Below are positions 1-9,009 of a DNA stretch of 64,000 nt, piece after piece. The position numbers and the translations under genes are program-made. The DNA is from Acidocella sp. (GTDB lineage: Bacteria > Pseudomonadota > Alphaproteobacteria > Acetobacterales > Acetobacteraceae): contig JAQNCT010000002.1 in assembly GCA_029077825.1 (NCBI GenBank), positions 52,710-116,709 of the forward strand, read 5' to 3'. The notes under the pieces are model-generated. The model worked only from the letters and a program-made list of their open reading frames with translations, searched no databases and was not told the origin of the DNA. The stretch's first letter is position 1. The number at the start of each line of letters is the position of its first letter.

Positions 1-2
1 TT

Positions 3-686
3 ATGTTCGCGGTTGACCTTGACCGCATTGATGAGGTTGCCGCTGCCAGCCGGGTTTTCAAGCACAACAAGCCTGGCCTGACCGCCATTGCTGACCGCGA
101 TCACGGCTTTCGTGATGGCCGCTCGCTGCGGGCTTTCGTTGAGGACGCGCTGGCCCAGCAGAACATGCAGAGCTTCGGTGCTCGGATTACTTTCATCACC
201 ATACCGCGTCTGCTCGGTTATGCCTTCAACCCCATCAGTTTTTATTACTGCTACGATGCCGAGGGCCGCCTTGGCGCGGTGCTGCATCAGGTGAAAAACA
301 CCTTCGGCTGCCAAATCGGCTACTTATTGCCAGTGCATGGCACCGGCATCATCCGCCAGTCCACGGTTAAACGCATGTATGTCTCACCATTTTTTGATAT
401 GCAGGGCGGCTACCGTTTTGCTCTCTCCCCGCCTGCGGATAAACTTACCGTGTCAATCCAGTACGGCGAGGCGGCGCAGAAGCGGATGACCGCCACGATG
501 GTTTTGAACGCGCGAGCGTTCACAGATGCGTCAATCCTGAGTTTACTGGCCAAAATGCCGTTCGCGCCAATGAAAGTGATGATGGCGATTCACTGGCAGG
601 CCCTAAAGCTTTACCTGCGCGGTGCCAAGTTCCATCCAGTACCGCCAATCAATCGCGAAACGATCATCGCCGGAGAGGGTAAATGA
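3..686 (+). CDS. DUF1365 family protein (5' end cut by window edge)
   Basis: The protein belongs to the DUF1365 family, whose biochemical role is not established but which almost always sits beside cyclopropane-fatty-acid-synthase-like enzymes. The visible 227 residues start at a Met that falls inside the usual N-terminal region (the VFxxDLDxxDE stretch normally lies some 20-30 residues in), so the real start is left of base 1. Family hallmarks seen are the GYAFNPISFYYCYD block near residue 72 and the K(x)MYVSPFFDM block near residue 124. The stop overlaps the start of the next gene in ATGA, so the two are translationally coupled. An FAD-dependent amine-oxidase-like gene usually lies upstream in such clusters and may lie just outside the window. 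Confidence 0.85.
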   Translation: MFAVDLDRIDEVAAASRVFKHNKPGLTAIADRDHGFRDGRSLRAFVEDALAQQNMQSFGARITFITIPRLLGYAFNPISFYYCYDAEGRLGAVLHQVKNTFGCQIGYLLPVHGTGIIRQSTVKRMYVSPFFDMQGGYRFALSPPADKLTVSIQYGEAAQKRMTATMVLNARAFTDASILSLLAKMPFAPMKVMMAIHWQALKLYLRGAKFHPVPPINRETIIAGEGK

Positions 687-1915
687 CTGAGACGACGACC
701 GCTAACGCCATGACCAATTTTCCCCTGGCCAAACCCCGGGACCGCCGCTTGCAACTGGCTCTGCAATTTGCCCGCCTGCTGCGCGCTGGGCGGCTGAACC
801 TGGTTCTACCCAATGGCAGCACGCATCATTTTGAAGGCTCCGAACCCGGCCCAACCGCCACCATGCTGCTGCGTGACCCCCGCATGATCACCAAGCTCGT
901 GTTTGGCGGCTGCCTTGGCCTCTCGGAAGCCTATATGGACGGCATGTGGGACAGCCCCAACCTTACTGACGTATTGCGGCTCGGCACCGCCAATGAGCAA
1001 GCCTTTGAGGCTATGCTGCGCGGCAAAAATTGGGCTCGGTTTGCCTCCTGGATGATGCATAAACTGCGCCCCAACACCCGCAAGGGTTCGCGCAAAAATA
1101 TCGCCGAGCATTACGACCTTGGCAATGATTTTTATGCGCAGTGGCTTGATGGCTCGATGACCTACTCCGCCGCCCTGTTCAGCAATGGCGAGAATGATTT
1201 GCAAGCCGCCCAAGTTGAAAAATATCGCCGCCTTTGCCGTGCGCTGGACATTCAACCCGGCATGAGCGTGTTGGAAATCGGCTGCGGCTGGGGCGGTTTT
1301 GCTGAGGTGGCTGCTGGTGAATTTGGCGCCATTGTCACCGGCATCACGCTCTCAACCGAGCAGCTTATTTTCGCGCAGGAGCGCATGATAAAGGCTGGAC
1401 TGGCCGATAAAGTGACCCTTAAATTGGAAGACTACCGCGACACCACAGGCCATTTTGACCGTGTTGCCTCCATTGAGATGTTTGAAGCCGTAGGAGAAGC
1501 ATACTGGCCGGTGTATTTCCAGACCGTGCGCGACCGTCTTCGCCCCGGCGGCCAGGCGGGCATACAGGTTATTACGATCGCAGATAGGTTTTTCGCCGAC
1601 TACCGCATGACCGCCGATTTCATTCAGCGCTATGTGTTCCCAGGCGGCATGTTGCCCTCCCCCACCCGGCTGCGTGAGGAAATTGCTGCCGCAGGTATGC
1701 ATTTACATGATAGTTTCTGGTTTGGCCGTGACTATGCTGAAACCCTCAGCCGCTGGCAGGCCAGCTTCCAGGCGGCGTGGGATAAAATTGCCGGACTTTC
1801 TTCGCAATATGACGAACGTTTTAAGCGTTTGTGGGAGTTTTATCTAGGCTATTGCGAAGTTGGCTTTGAAGCCGGCTGGACGGATGTCAGCCAGATCGTG
1901 ATTCGCCGCGCCTGA
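683..1915 (+). CDS. cyclopropane-fatty-acyl-phospholipid synthase family methyltransferase
   Basis: This 410-residue SAM-dependent enzyme is of the CFA synthase / mycolic acid methyltransferase family, which adds a methylene or methyl group to unsaturated acyl chains of membrane phospholipids. Seen in the sequence are an N-terminal lipid-binding-like region, the HYDLGNDFY motif near residue 144, the SAM-binding glycine-rich loop VLEIGCGWGGF at about 196-206, and the IEMFEAVG motif further on. Length is normal for the family. It starts at the ATG overlapping the DUF1365 stop. In DUF1365-linked operons the enzyme may act as a fatty-acid methylase (UfaM-like, furan fatty acid pathway) rather than as classical Cfa; the sequence alone does not separate the two. 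Confidence 0.88.
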   Translation: MTETTTANAMTNFPLAKPRDRRLQLALQFARLLRAGRLNLVLPNGSTHHFEGSEPGPTATMLLRDPRMITKLVFGGCLGLSEAYMDGMWDSPNLTDVLRLGTANEQAFEAMLRGKNWARFASWMMHKLRPNTRKGSRKNIAEHYDLGNDFYAQWLDGSMTYSAALFSNGENDLQAAQVEKYRRLCRALDIQPGMSVLEIGCGWGGFAEVAAGEFGAIVTGITLSTEQLIFAQERMIKAGLADKVTLKLEDYRDTTGHFDRVASIEMFEAVGEAYWPVYFQTVRDRLRPGGQAGIQVITIADRFFADYRMTADFIQRYVFPGGMLPSPTRLREEIAAAGMHLHDSFWFGRDYAETLSRWQASFQAAWDKIAGLSSQYDERFKRLWEFYLGYCEVGFEAGWTDVSQIVIRRA

Positions 1916-1951
1916 AGCAAGACAGGTTTTGGTTGAAATGGAGCTTCTCTG

Positions 1952-3295
1952 ATGACGCCTGACCAAAGCGCGGCGGCACCTCTGCGCTGGCGGACATTGC
2001 TGATCTATGCGGCACCTGCGCTGCCGCTTGGGATGCTAGGGTTGCCGCTGCTGGTTATATTGCCAAACTTCTGGGCCGGGCCGATGGGCATGAACCTTGC
2101 TACCGTAGGTTTTGTGCTCACCTTAGTCCGCGTGATGGACGCGGTGTTCGACCCCACCATAGGCCGCTTGTCAGACATGAGCCGCTCGCGCTTTGGCCGC
2201 CGCAAACCCTTCATAGCCGTTGCTATTCCCGTCGCGGTGGTGGGCGCTGTTGGGCTGTTCTTCCCGCCGCTGCATGCGGGTGTGGTGTGGCTGTTTATTT
2301 TCAACGCCCTGGTCACCTGGGGCTGGACCATGATCTCGCTGCCTTATTGGGCCTGGGGGGCTGAACTCTCTGATGAATATAAAGAGCGCCAGCGCATCAC
2401 CAGCTTTCGCGAAGGTGGCACCATCATCGGAATTCTCATCTCGGCACTGGCCCCGGTGGTGCTCGGCATCACCAGCCCTGAAGGTGAAGCGCATCTGTTG
2501 GTTATCCTTACAATCGGCCTGGCGTCGCCCTTCGTGCTGGCCGCCTTGCTCATGGTGCCTGACCCCTTACCGGCCCAGATCGAAAAGCCGGTGGGTCTGG
2601 CGGCGGCGTTAAAGGTGGCGGCAGCCAACGCGCCGTTTCGCAAGCTAATTTTCGCCTGGCTGATCAATGGCCTTGCCAACGGCCTGCCAGCGGTATTGTT
2701 TTTAATGGTCTGCACCCAGTATCTTAACGCTCCGGCTGCCCAAGGGCCCTTACTGCTGGTATATTTTGCCTCCGGCGTGCTGGCCGTGCCGCTCTGGCTT
2801 TGGCTGGCGGTGCGCATTGGCAAACACCGCGCCTGGATCACCTCGCTGTTGGTCACCGCCTTCGCCTTTTCGTTTGTCCCGCTGGTTCCGCATATTGGCC
2901 TGTGGTTTTTTGGCCTGATCAGCGTGTTCACCGGCTCCGGTCTGGGGGCTGACTTTACCATCCCGCCGGCGATCCAGGCTGATGTGGTTGACCTTGATGA
3001 ACTGCAAAGCGGCGAGCGCCGTGCTGGATTGTTCTTTGCCGCCTCGACCATGGCACAGAAGGCCGGCAATGCGCTGGCGGTTGGCATCGCCTTCCCGCTC
3101 CTGCAATTGGTGGGTTTTACCACCCATGCGGCAAATGGCCCCTTTCAAAAAGCCGCGTTACTCATCATGTATTGTGGTATGCCGAGTGCTCTGAAACTCA
3201 TCTGTGCCCTGATCCTGCGTGGTTTCCCCCTCGACGAGCACGAGCAGCACCGGCTGCGTGCCGAAATTTCGCTAAGGCAGACCAAAGCCGCATGA
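1952..3295 (+). CDS. MFS transporter, GPH (sugar/cation symporter) type
   Basis: A 447-residue polytopic membrane protein with about 12 hydrophobic segments. The cytoplasmic loop signature after the second helix (DPxIGRLSDMSRSRFGRRKPF, about residues 67-87) is typical of the glycoside-pentoside-hexuronide/MelB branch of the major facilitator superfamily. A GGAG ribosome-binding site lies eight bases before the ATG. GPH-type transporters recur in clusters with DUF1365 and CFA-like enzymes, so the substrate is more likely a lipid-related or envelope compound than a sugar; that is inference. The stop overlaps the next start in ATGA. Confidence 0.82.
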   Translation: MTPDQSAAAPLRWRTLLIYAAPALPLGMLGLPLLVILPNFWAGPMGMNLATVGFVLTLVRVMDAVFDPTIGRLSDMSRSRFGRRKPFIAVAIPVAVVGAVGLFFPPLHAGVVWLFIFNALVTWGWTMISLPYWAWGAELSDEYKERQRITSFREGGTIIGILISALAPVVLGITSPEGEAHLLVILTIGLASPFVLAALLMVPDPLPAQIEKPVGLAAALKVAAANAPFRKLIFAWLINGLANGLPAVLFLMVCTQYLNAPAAQGPLLLVYFASGVLAVPLWLWLAVRIGKHRAWITSLLVTAFAFSFVPLVPHIGLWFFGLISVFTGSGLGADFTIPPAIQADVVDLDELQSGERRAGLFFAASTMAQKAGNALAVGIAFPLLQLVGFTTHAANGPFQKAALLIMYCGMPSALKLICALILRGFPLDEHEQHRLRAEISLRQTKAA

Positions 3296-3972
3296 TCCCT
3301 GAAGGCCGCGGTTTGCGCATTATCGGCGATGTTCATGGCGACACCAAAGCTTTCGCGATCGCCGCCGAAACTGATTTGTTCGTTATTCAGTTAGGCGATC
3401 TGGTTGATGACGGCCCAGACACCCCAGGCACGCTCGACATCATGTTCCGCCTGCTCGATGAAAAGCGCGGTTTGTTTCTGCTTGGCAATCATGATTTCAA
3501 GCTCGCCCGGGCATTACGCGGTGATTTAGTCACCAAGTCCCCCAGCCTGCATCGCACCTTGGAGACGTTGTCACCAGCCCAGGCGGCGCGCGCGCAATCT
3601 GAAATCATGCAAGCACCGGCTTGGCTGAACCATAAAAACCGGTTTTTCGTCCATGGCGGTTTTCACCCCGCCATGCTGGCAACACCGCCGCCGAACTTCC
3701 CCGCCGCCCGCCCCGACCCCCTGCTCGCCCGCGCTTTGTATGGCCAGACCACCGGCCGGGTGACCGGCGCTGGCAGACCGGAACGATTGATCGGCTGGGT
3801 GCATCATGTTCCCGCAGATGTGATTGTGTATTGCGGCCACGACCGTCGCAGTTTGGATGATCGCCCCTACATCAAAAACGGTGTATTAGGCGGCACCACG
3901 GTGTTTCTTGACACCGGTGCGGGCAAGGGCGGACATCTTAGTTGGATCGATATTCCGGCTGCAAACACATAA
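3292..3972 (+). CDS. metallophosphoesterase
   Basis: A 226-residue calcineurin-like metallophosphoesterase. The metal-ligand motifs are clear: GDVHGD at residues 12-17, GDLVDDGPD at 35-43, GNHD at 65-68, then HGGFHP and YCGHDRR towards the C-terminus. I chose the ATG at 3292 because it overlaps the transporter stop as ATGA and lies 11 residues before the first metal motif; upstream in-frame codons would run through the transporter gene. There is no signal peptide, so it acts in the cytoplasm. The substrate is unknown; relatives include diadenosine tetraphosphatases and serine/threonine phosphatases. Its tight coupling to a lipid-modification cluster is notable. Confidence 0.85.
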   Translation: MIPEGRGLRIIGDVHGDTKAFAIAAETDLFVIQLGDLVDDGPDTPGTLDIMFRLLDEKRGLFLLGNHDFKLARALRGDLVTKSPSLHRTLETLSPAQAARAQSEIMQAPAWLNHKNRFFVHGGFHPAMLATPPPNFPAARPDPLLARALYGQTTGRVTGAGRPERLIGWVHHVPADVIVYCGHDRRSLDDRPYIKNGVLGGTTVFLDTGAGKGGHLSWIDIPAANT

Positions 3973-3983
3973 GGATTTTCATA

Positions 3984-4523
3984 ATGCGTTGGTTCAATTT
4001 TGTTCTTCCACTGTTCACTGCCGGTAGTCTCAGCGCCTGCGCCAGCATGCAGCCACAGGATTTCGCCAGCGGCTCTCCCACCATGGCCCTCAACGATTAT
4101 TTCCCGGGCCATTCCACTGCCTACGGTATTTTCATCGACCGTTTCGGCACTGTGAGAAACCAGTTCACTGTGGATTGTCAAGGCAGTTGGGACGGCACCA
4201 CCATGACATTGCAGGAACATTTCACCTATGTTGGCGGCGCCAATGGCCAGCCCACCAGCCGCACCTGGCATTTCCACAAAACCGGGCCAAACACCTGGGA
4301 AGGCACAGCTAATGATGTGATCGGCGTTGCCACCGGCGAGCAGGATGGCAATGCGTTTCACATGACATACGTCACCGAGCTTCATATGGGTTCCAGCACC
4401 CATACGGTTTCGGTTAGTGACTGGATGTTCCGTCAGAGCCCTGGCGTGGTGATCAACCATACCACCATCAGCAAATTAGGGGTCACCTTGGGCGACGTGC
4501 AGATCGCCTTCGTGCATCAGTAA
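3984..4523 (+). CDS. DUF3833 family lipoprotein
   Basis: A 179-residue predicted lipoprotein. The N-terminus has a short hydrophobic segment ending in a lipobox (LSAC, Cys about residue 18), so the mature protein should be lipid-anchored. The body matches the DUF3833 style: a YFPGHSTAYGIFIDRFG block, a W-rich beta-barrel-like middle and a WMF block near the C-terminus. The ATG at 3984 is preceded by AAGGA at 3971-3975 with good spacing; longer in-frame starts would overlap the phosphoesterase stop. DUF3833 proteins commonly accompany DUF1365/CFA/GPH clusters, which agrees with the context here. Function is unknown; a lipocalin-like carrier role is possible. Confidence 0.8.
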   Translation: MRWFNFVLPLFTAGSLSACASMQPQDFASGSPTMALNDYFPGHSTAYGIFIDRFGTVRNQFTVDCQGSWDGTTMTLQEHFTYVGGANGQPTSRTWHFHKTGPNTWEGTANDVIGVATGEQDGNAFHMTYVTELHMGSSTHTVSVSDWMFRQSPGVVINHTTISKLGVTLGDVQIAFVHQ

Positions 4524-4535
4524 CGCGAACAGAAC

Positions 4536-5558
4536 TCAGGCGATGGCAAGCAACCTGATGAGCCCAAGACTAATTAGCCCCAACACGATCAGTGAAATCG
4601 TCACCGCCGCGGTAACCCGCACCCCAGCCTTTGCCACCGCCCGCAGATCAACCCCCAGACCAAGCGCTGCCATTGAGACTGTGGTCAGCACTGAGGCGAT
4701 ATGCTTGATCGGGCTAAGCGCCAAATGCGGGATCAAATCGGCGGAGCGTAGCAGCAACATCACGAGAAACCCGCCGATAAACCACGGCACCAGTTGTTGC
4801 AGTTTTAACTTGCGCTTTACAACCTCAACCCCTGGTTCGTTCAGCTTGCTGGCGAACAGCGAAATTACCAGCACAACAGGCCCCAGCATCAACACCCGCA
4901 CCAGCTTGACCACCGTGCCGATTTGGTTGCTGAGCGCGCCGATTGGCAAAGTTGCTGCCAGCACCTGCGGCACCGCGTAAACGGTCAAGCCTGCCAGAAC
5001 GCCATACTGAGTCAATGACATATGCAACAACGGCACCAGCAGCGGCAGTATCAGTACCGTAATCACACCTAATACGGCCGTAAAAGCAATCGAGGTGGCG
5101 ATGTCATGGCCATCAGCGCCTATAACAGGTGCTACCGCCGCAATCGCCGAATTCCCGCAGATCGAATTGCCACACGCCACCAGCAGCGCCATTTTCCGCG
5201 GCAATTTCAGTACCCGTCCAATCGTGTAGCTTATGACAATTGCCACCGCCACCACCACCGCAATGCTGATCAGCAATGGTATGCCCAATGCCGCCACCGT
5301 TTTGGCACTGACTGAAGCGCCAAGCATTACCACCGCCACTTCCAGCAACGTTTTCGCACTGAAATGAATCCCAGGGCGCCACATCGCTCCGGGTTGCCAG
5401 GCAGTGCGGATGATCACGCCCAGCAAAATCGCCAGCACCAGCGCCTCCAGAAACGCCTCGCCCACCAACCGCGCCTCGAGCATTTCAAGCAGTGTGGCCA
5501 GACCCGTGATCAGCGCGCACAGGACAACGCCGGGCAATATGCCAAGTTGCAATTTCAT
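4536..5558 (-). CDS. YeiH family putative sulfate exporter
   Basis: A 340-residue hydrophobic protein with around ten membrane segments, matching the YeiH/UPF0324 family of predicted inner-membrane exporters. Family hallmarks are LLVACGNSICGNSAIAAVAPVI in the middle and the C-terminal AALGLGVDLR block. The ATG at 5558 was chosen: it begins MKLQLGILPGV and lies just outside the preceding gene, whereas longer forms would read into the polyprenyl synthase. It lies 10 bases downstream of ispB on the same strand, so they may be cotranscribed. Sulfate or sulfonate export is the family suggestion only. Confidence 0.82.
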   Translation of the reverse strand: MKLQLGILPGVVLCALITGLATLLEMLEARLVGEAFLEALVLAILLGVIIRTAWQPGAMWRPGIHFSAKTLLEVAVVMLGASVSAKTVAALGIPLLISIAVVVAVAIVISYTIGRVLKLPRKMALLVACGNSICGNSAIAAVAPVIGADGHDIATSIAFTAVLGVITVLILPLLVPLLHMSLTQYGVLAGLTVYAVPQVLAATLPIGALSNQIGTVVKLVRVLMLGPVVLVISLFASKLNEPGVEVVKRKLKLQQLVPWFIGGFLVMLLLRSADLIPHLALSPIKHIASVLTTVSMAALGLGVDLRAVAKAGVRVTAAVTISLIVLGLISLGLIRLLAIA

Positions 5559-5568
5559 TGCGATAACA

Positions 5569-6570
5569 TCAGGAACGCCTGGCGGTGGTGTACAATGCAA
5601 TCTCCTGCAGATTATCGCGCAAATTGGATGGCGCAAATGCCTCAAGCGCCCGGCTGGCGGTGTCGGCAAATTGCCGCGCCCGATCGATGGTCCGCTCAAT
5701 GGCGTTATGGCGGACAATCAGCGCCAGGGCCGCTGCCAAATCAGCTTCGGTTTGCTCACCGGCCCCGATGGTCCGCGCCCAGAACAGCCGCTCCTCCGCG
5801 TCGCCGGCGCTGATTGCCGCCAACACCGGATAGGTTAATTTACCTTCGCGGAAATCATCGCCGATGGTTTTACCAAGCTCAGCCACATTGGCATTATAAT
5901 CGAGCGCGTCATCAACCAGCTGGAACGCCATACCCAGGTCCATCCCGTAGTTCGCCAGGGCAGCGCACTCAGAGGCTGGTCGGTTGGCAATCACGCCCCC
6001 AACCTCGCAGGCGGCAGCGAACAAAGCTGCGGTTTTACCGCGAATAACCTCGAAATATTTATCCTCGGTGGTGGCAATATCATTTTGGGTGCTCAGTTGC
6101 AGCACTTCACCTTCGGCAATTGTCGCAGCCGCGGTTGAGAGAATCCGCAGCACCTCCAGCGAGCCATCAGCCACCATCAACTGAAAAGCCCGGGCGAATA
6201 AAAAATCCCCCACCAGTACCGAAGCCTTGTTGCCGAACACCGCATTGGCGCTGGCCAGCCCGCGCCGCAGCACGCTCTCATCCACCACGTCGTCATGCAA
6301 CAAGGTCGCCGTGTGGATAAACTCCACACAGGCCGCCAATTGCACATGGCGCTCACCCTCGTAGCCGCACAGTCGGGCGGCAGCCAAGGTCAGCAAAGGC
6401 CGCAGCCGCTTGCCCCCAGCCGCCACCAGATGCGCCGCCAGTTGCGGGATCAGCGCCACCGGCGAGTCCATCCGGGCCACGATCGCCCGGTTGGTAGCCT
6501 GTAAATCCGCATCCAGTGACGCGGTTAACCGGGTCAACGCATCAGTTGTCAAAGGTGTCGTACCGTCCAA
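5569..6570 (-). CDS. ispB: polyprenyl diphosphate synthase (IspB type)
   Basis: A 333-residue trans-prenyltransferase that elongates farnesyl diphosphate with isopentenyl diphosphate to make the side chain of ubiquinone. Motifs: GGKRLRP at 52-58, first aspartate-rich motif DDVVD at 93-97, and the second, DDALD, near residue 220. The chain length (octa-, nona- or decaprenyl) cannot be read from the sequence. No ATG is available near the expected N-terminus; a TTG at 6570 fits the family length and has a G-rich stretch upstream. It is transcribed divergently from a DUF2007 gene, a familiar alphaproteobacterial arrangement. Confidence 0.92.
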   Translation of the reverse strand: MDGTTPLTTDALTRLTASLDADLQATNRAIVARMDSPVALIPQLAAHLVAAGGKRLRPLLTLAAARLCGYEGERHVQLAACVEFIHTATLLHDDVVDESVLRRGLASANAVFGNKASVLVGDFLFARAFQLMVADGSLEVLRILSTAAATIAEGEVLQLSTQNDIATTEDKYFEVIRGKTAALFAAACEVGGVIANRPASECAALANYGMDLGMAFQLVDDALDYNANVAELGKTIGDDFREGKLTYPVLAAISAGDAEERLFWARTIGAGEQTEADLAAALALIVRHNAIERTIDRARQFADTASRALEAFAPSNLRDNLQEIALYTTARRS

Positions 6571-6652
6571 ACCCGCATCCCAGCTTGCTATTCATCCCAC
6601 TCTTGCCACCATATCGGTCGGGGTGAAACAGGGTCAAGCAGGAGACAGCCAC

Positions 6653-6859
6653 ATGGAAATGGTCATTGCGTCAAACGAGCCGGTCCGCCTGAGCTTTTTA
6701 ATGGCTGTGCTGCGCGATGCCGGGCTGCAGCCGGTGCTATATGATATGAATATGTCGGTTCTTGAAGGCAGCGCCGGCGCCATTTTGCGCCGCATTATGG
6801 TGCCAAGCCATCAGGCTGACCAGGCCAGGCGAGTGCTGCGCGAGGCGGGGGAGTTATGA
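6653..6859 (+). CDS. DUF2007 putative signal-transducing protein
   Basis: A 68-residue protein of the DUF2007 family. The pattern VIASNEPVRLSFLMAVLRDAG, then NMSVLEGSAGAILRRIMVP, is typical of its small ferredoxin-like fold. The ATG at 6653 has an AGGAGA ribosome-binding site eight bases upstream; a longer in-frame form would run back into the divergent ispB gene. The stop overlaps the next start in ATGA, coupling it to the methyltransferase. Its function is unknown; the name 'signal transducing' is a database label without strong evidence. Confidence 0.82.
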   Translation: MEMVIASNEPVRLSFLMAVLRDAGLQPVLYDMNMSVLEGSAGAILRRIMVPSHQADQARRVLREAGEL

Positions 6860-7581
6860 GCGAGATTACTGAAGGCACGCTGCTAGATGGCAAGGTCACT
6901 TACCGGCAATTCGCCTCTGGCCACCGCAGCGGGTTCGAGCCGGTGCTGCTGGCCGCCAGTGTCCGCGCCAAACCGGGAGAGCTGGTGCTGGAAGCCGGCA
7001 GCGGCGCAGGCGCTGCCCTGCTATGCCTGGGGCACCGCGTCCCGGGCTTGAGCGGTACCGGCATTGAGATTGACCCAACCCTGGTCGCGCTCGCCAATGA
7101 AAATTTTAAAATCAATGGATTAAACGGTATATCCAGCCTTCAAGGCGATGCGTGCCATCCGCCTTTCAGCGCAATTTTTCAGCATGCCATCGCCAACCCG
7201 CCCTGGTTCAATCCGGCCAGCACAAAGTCACCGGACCAGCAGCGCGCCCTGGCACACCACAGCCAGCCCGGCCTTTTGGCCGCCTGGATCAATGGGCTGA
7301 CACATTGCCTGCATCCCAGGGGGTGGATTTATCTCATCCTGCCCGCCGCCTCGGTGAGCGATGCCATCGTGGGCTTAAAATCCCATAAATACGGCGCTGT
7401 TACGTTGTTTCCGCTCTGGCCGCGCGCCGGTCAGGCCGCGGGGCAGATTATCCTGAGCGCCCGCCGGGGCAGCCGCACCGCTGACCAATGTTTGTCCGGC
7501 CTAATTCTACATGATGAAAACGGCATCACCGCAGCTGCAAACGCTATTCTGCGTGATGGTGCTGCAATTTCAATGGACTGA
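6856..7581 (+). CDS. TrmN6-like tRNA1(Val) adenine-N6 methyltransferase
   Basis: A 241-residue class I SAM-dependent methyltransferase. It has the SAM loop EAGSGAG at about 46-52, an acidic ribose-binding residue in GIEID at about 69-73, and the catalytic NPPWF motif at 114-118 that marks N6-adenine or related N-methylation. The N-terminal LDGKVTYRQFASGHRSGFEPVLLAA resembles the TrmN6/YfiC branch, which methylates A37 of tRNA-Val. A GGGGAG site precedes the ATG, which overlaps the DUF2007 stop. The 3' end overlaps the convergent MFS gene by 12 bases. RNA specificity is assigned by family resemblance only. Confidence 0.8.
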   Translation: MSEITEGTLLDGKVTYRQFASGHRSGFEPVLLAASVRAKPGELVLEAGSGAGAALLCLGHRVPGLSGTGIEIDPTLVALANENFKINGLNGISSLQGDACHPPFSAIFQHAIANPPWFNPASTKSPDQQRALAHHSQPGLLAAWINGLTHCLHPRGWIYLILPAASVSDAIVGLKSHKYGAVTLFPLWPRAGQAAGQIILSARRGSRTADQCLSGLILHDENGITAAANAILRDGAAISMD

Positions 7582-8940
7582 CCGCAGTGAGCTATCGCGC
7601 ATCAGCGCACCAATGACCAGCGCCAGCAACGCCGCCACCGCGCAGGCCCCAAAGGCGGCATGAAATCCCGCCGCCAGCAGCATGGTGCCGGCCAAGGTAG
7701 CCCCCGCCGCCCCGCCAATCGCCCGAAACAGCAACATGCTGCCAGTTGCCACCCCAACATCGCGGCGCTCCGCCGCGTTTTGAATGGCCACGGTGACATT
7801 GGGCTGCACCAGCCCAATGCCGCCGCCCAGCAACACCATGTAAAAAACACAGAGGCCCAGATTGGTTGTGCTCTCCATACTGGCCAGCAACAGCAACCCG
7901 GCAAGACACATGCTCAGCGCCACCAAAATCGTCGGCTTGGTGCGCCCCAACCACCGAGCAATATGCCCGCCAGCGTAGGACATCACCACAAACGCCAGTA
8001 ACAACGGCGTGGTAAATGCCCCGGAGGCCGCCGCATTGGTGCCCCGCACATATTGAAAATACAGCGGCAACAAAAACGTACCGCCAAAGGTGCACAATGA
8101 ATTGGTGAACGATAACGCAAGGCCGCCCAGCACGATTTTATTACCGAAAATATGTAACGGCAGCATTGGCGTGACTGCCCGCCGCTCCTGCCATATCATC
8201 AACCCGGTCAGCACCGCGCCAGCCATCGCCAACCCAGAGGCGAGCGGTGAGCCCCAGGCAAAATCCCGCCCGCCGGAGGCGCACAGTATCAGCCAGGCGG
8301 TGATGCTCGCCATCAGCAACCCCGCCCCCAAATAATCTATCTTCACCGGCCCCGGTGCGTGCGGCGGCAATATGCGCAATGCCCGCCCGCTGCTCACATA
8401 GGCCAGTGCACCCAACGGCAAATTCACCCAAAAAATCGCCCGCCAGGACAGCAAATCCGTCAACGCCCCACCAGCAATTGGCCCGGCAATGCTGGCAATG
8501 CCCCACATGCCGCTCATGTATATTTGGTAGCGCCCACGTTCGCGTGGCGGCACCACATCGGCAATCGCGGTCTGGGCGATGGTGATCAGCCCGGCCCCGC
8601 CGATCCCCTGCACGGCCCGCATAAAAATCATCTGCGGCAGGTTTTGCGCCATCGCGCAGCCCATTGAGGCCAGCACAAACACAATAATCGCCGGCTGCAG
8701 CAACTTCCGGCGCCCATAAATATCCGAGAGTTTGCCAAATACCGGGGTCGCCGCGGTGCCGGAGAGCAAATACGCCGCCACAATCCAGGCCAGATGCCCC
8801 TGGCCATGCAATTCCACCGCCATTTTGGGTACTGCCGGCACCACGATGGTCTGGTCGAGTGCTGAGAGCAAAATTGCCAGCGCAACCCCGCGAATCACCG
8901 GCAAAATCTCTTGATGGGTGTAAATGCGCGTCTCGGTCAT
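7570..8940 (-). CDS. MFS multidrug efflux transporter (EmrB/QacA-like)
   Basis: A 456-residue major-facilitator protein of the drug:H+ antiporter type. It shows the motif LSALDQTIVVPAVP in the first helix (typical of DHA2), the loop signature GKLSDIYGRRKL (about residues 68-79) and the motif AIAGPIAGGALTD in the fifth helix. The ATG at 8940 gives the usual short N-terminus before helix 1; an upstream start at 8979 would add 13 residues. An AGGAG lies very close before 8940. It stands alone between convergent and codirectional neighbours with no linked regulator. The substrate is unknown. Confidence 0.85.
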   Translation of the reverse strand: MTETRIYTHQEILPVIRGVALAILLSALDQTIVVPAVPKMAVELHGQGHLAWIVAAYLLSGTAATPVFGKLSDIYGRRKLLQPAIIVFVLASMGCAMAQNLPQMIFMRAVQGIGGAGLITIAQTAIADVVPPRERGRYQIYMSGMWGIASIAGPIAGGALTDLLSWRAIFWVNLPLGALAYVSSGRALRILPPHAPGPVKIDYLGAGLLMASITAWLILCASGGRDFAWGSPLASGLAMAGAVLTGLMIWQERRAVTPMLPLHIFGNKIVLGGLALSFTNSLCTFGGTFLLPLYFQYVRGTNAAASGAFTTPLLLAFVVMSYAGGHIARWLGRTKPTILVALSMCLAGLLLLASMESTTNLGLCVFYMVLLGGGIGLVQPNVTVAIQNAAERRDVGVATGSMLLFRAIGGAAGATLAGTMLLAAGFHAAFGACAVAALLALVIGALMRDSSLRSVH

Positions 8941-9009
8941 AGCTCCTGGCATAACAAGCCTGGCGCCGACCTCAAACAACCAGCTTCACATCGCTGAAAC
9001 CTGGCTGCG

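Noticed and set aside
2344..3123. 259-codon minus-strand frame
   Set aside because: Antisense to the GPH transporter; Ser/Ala/Pro-rich translation typical of a shadow frame.
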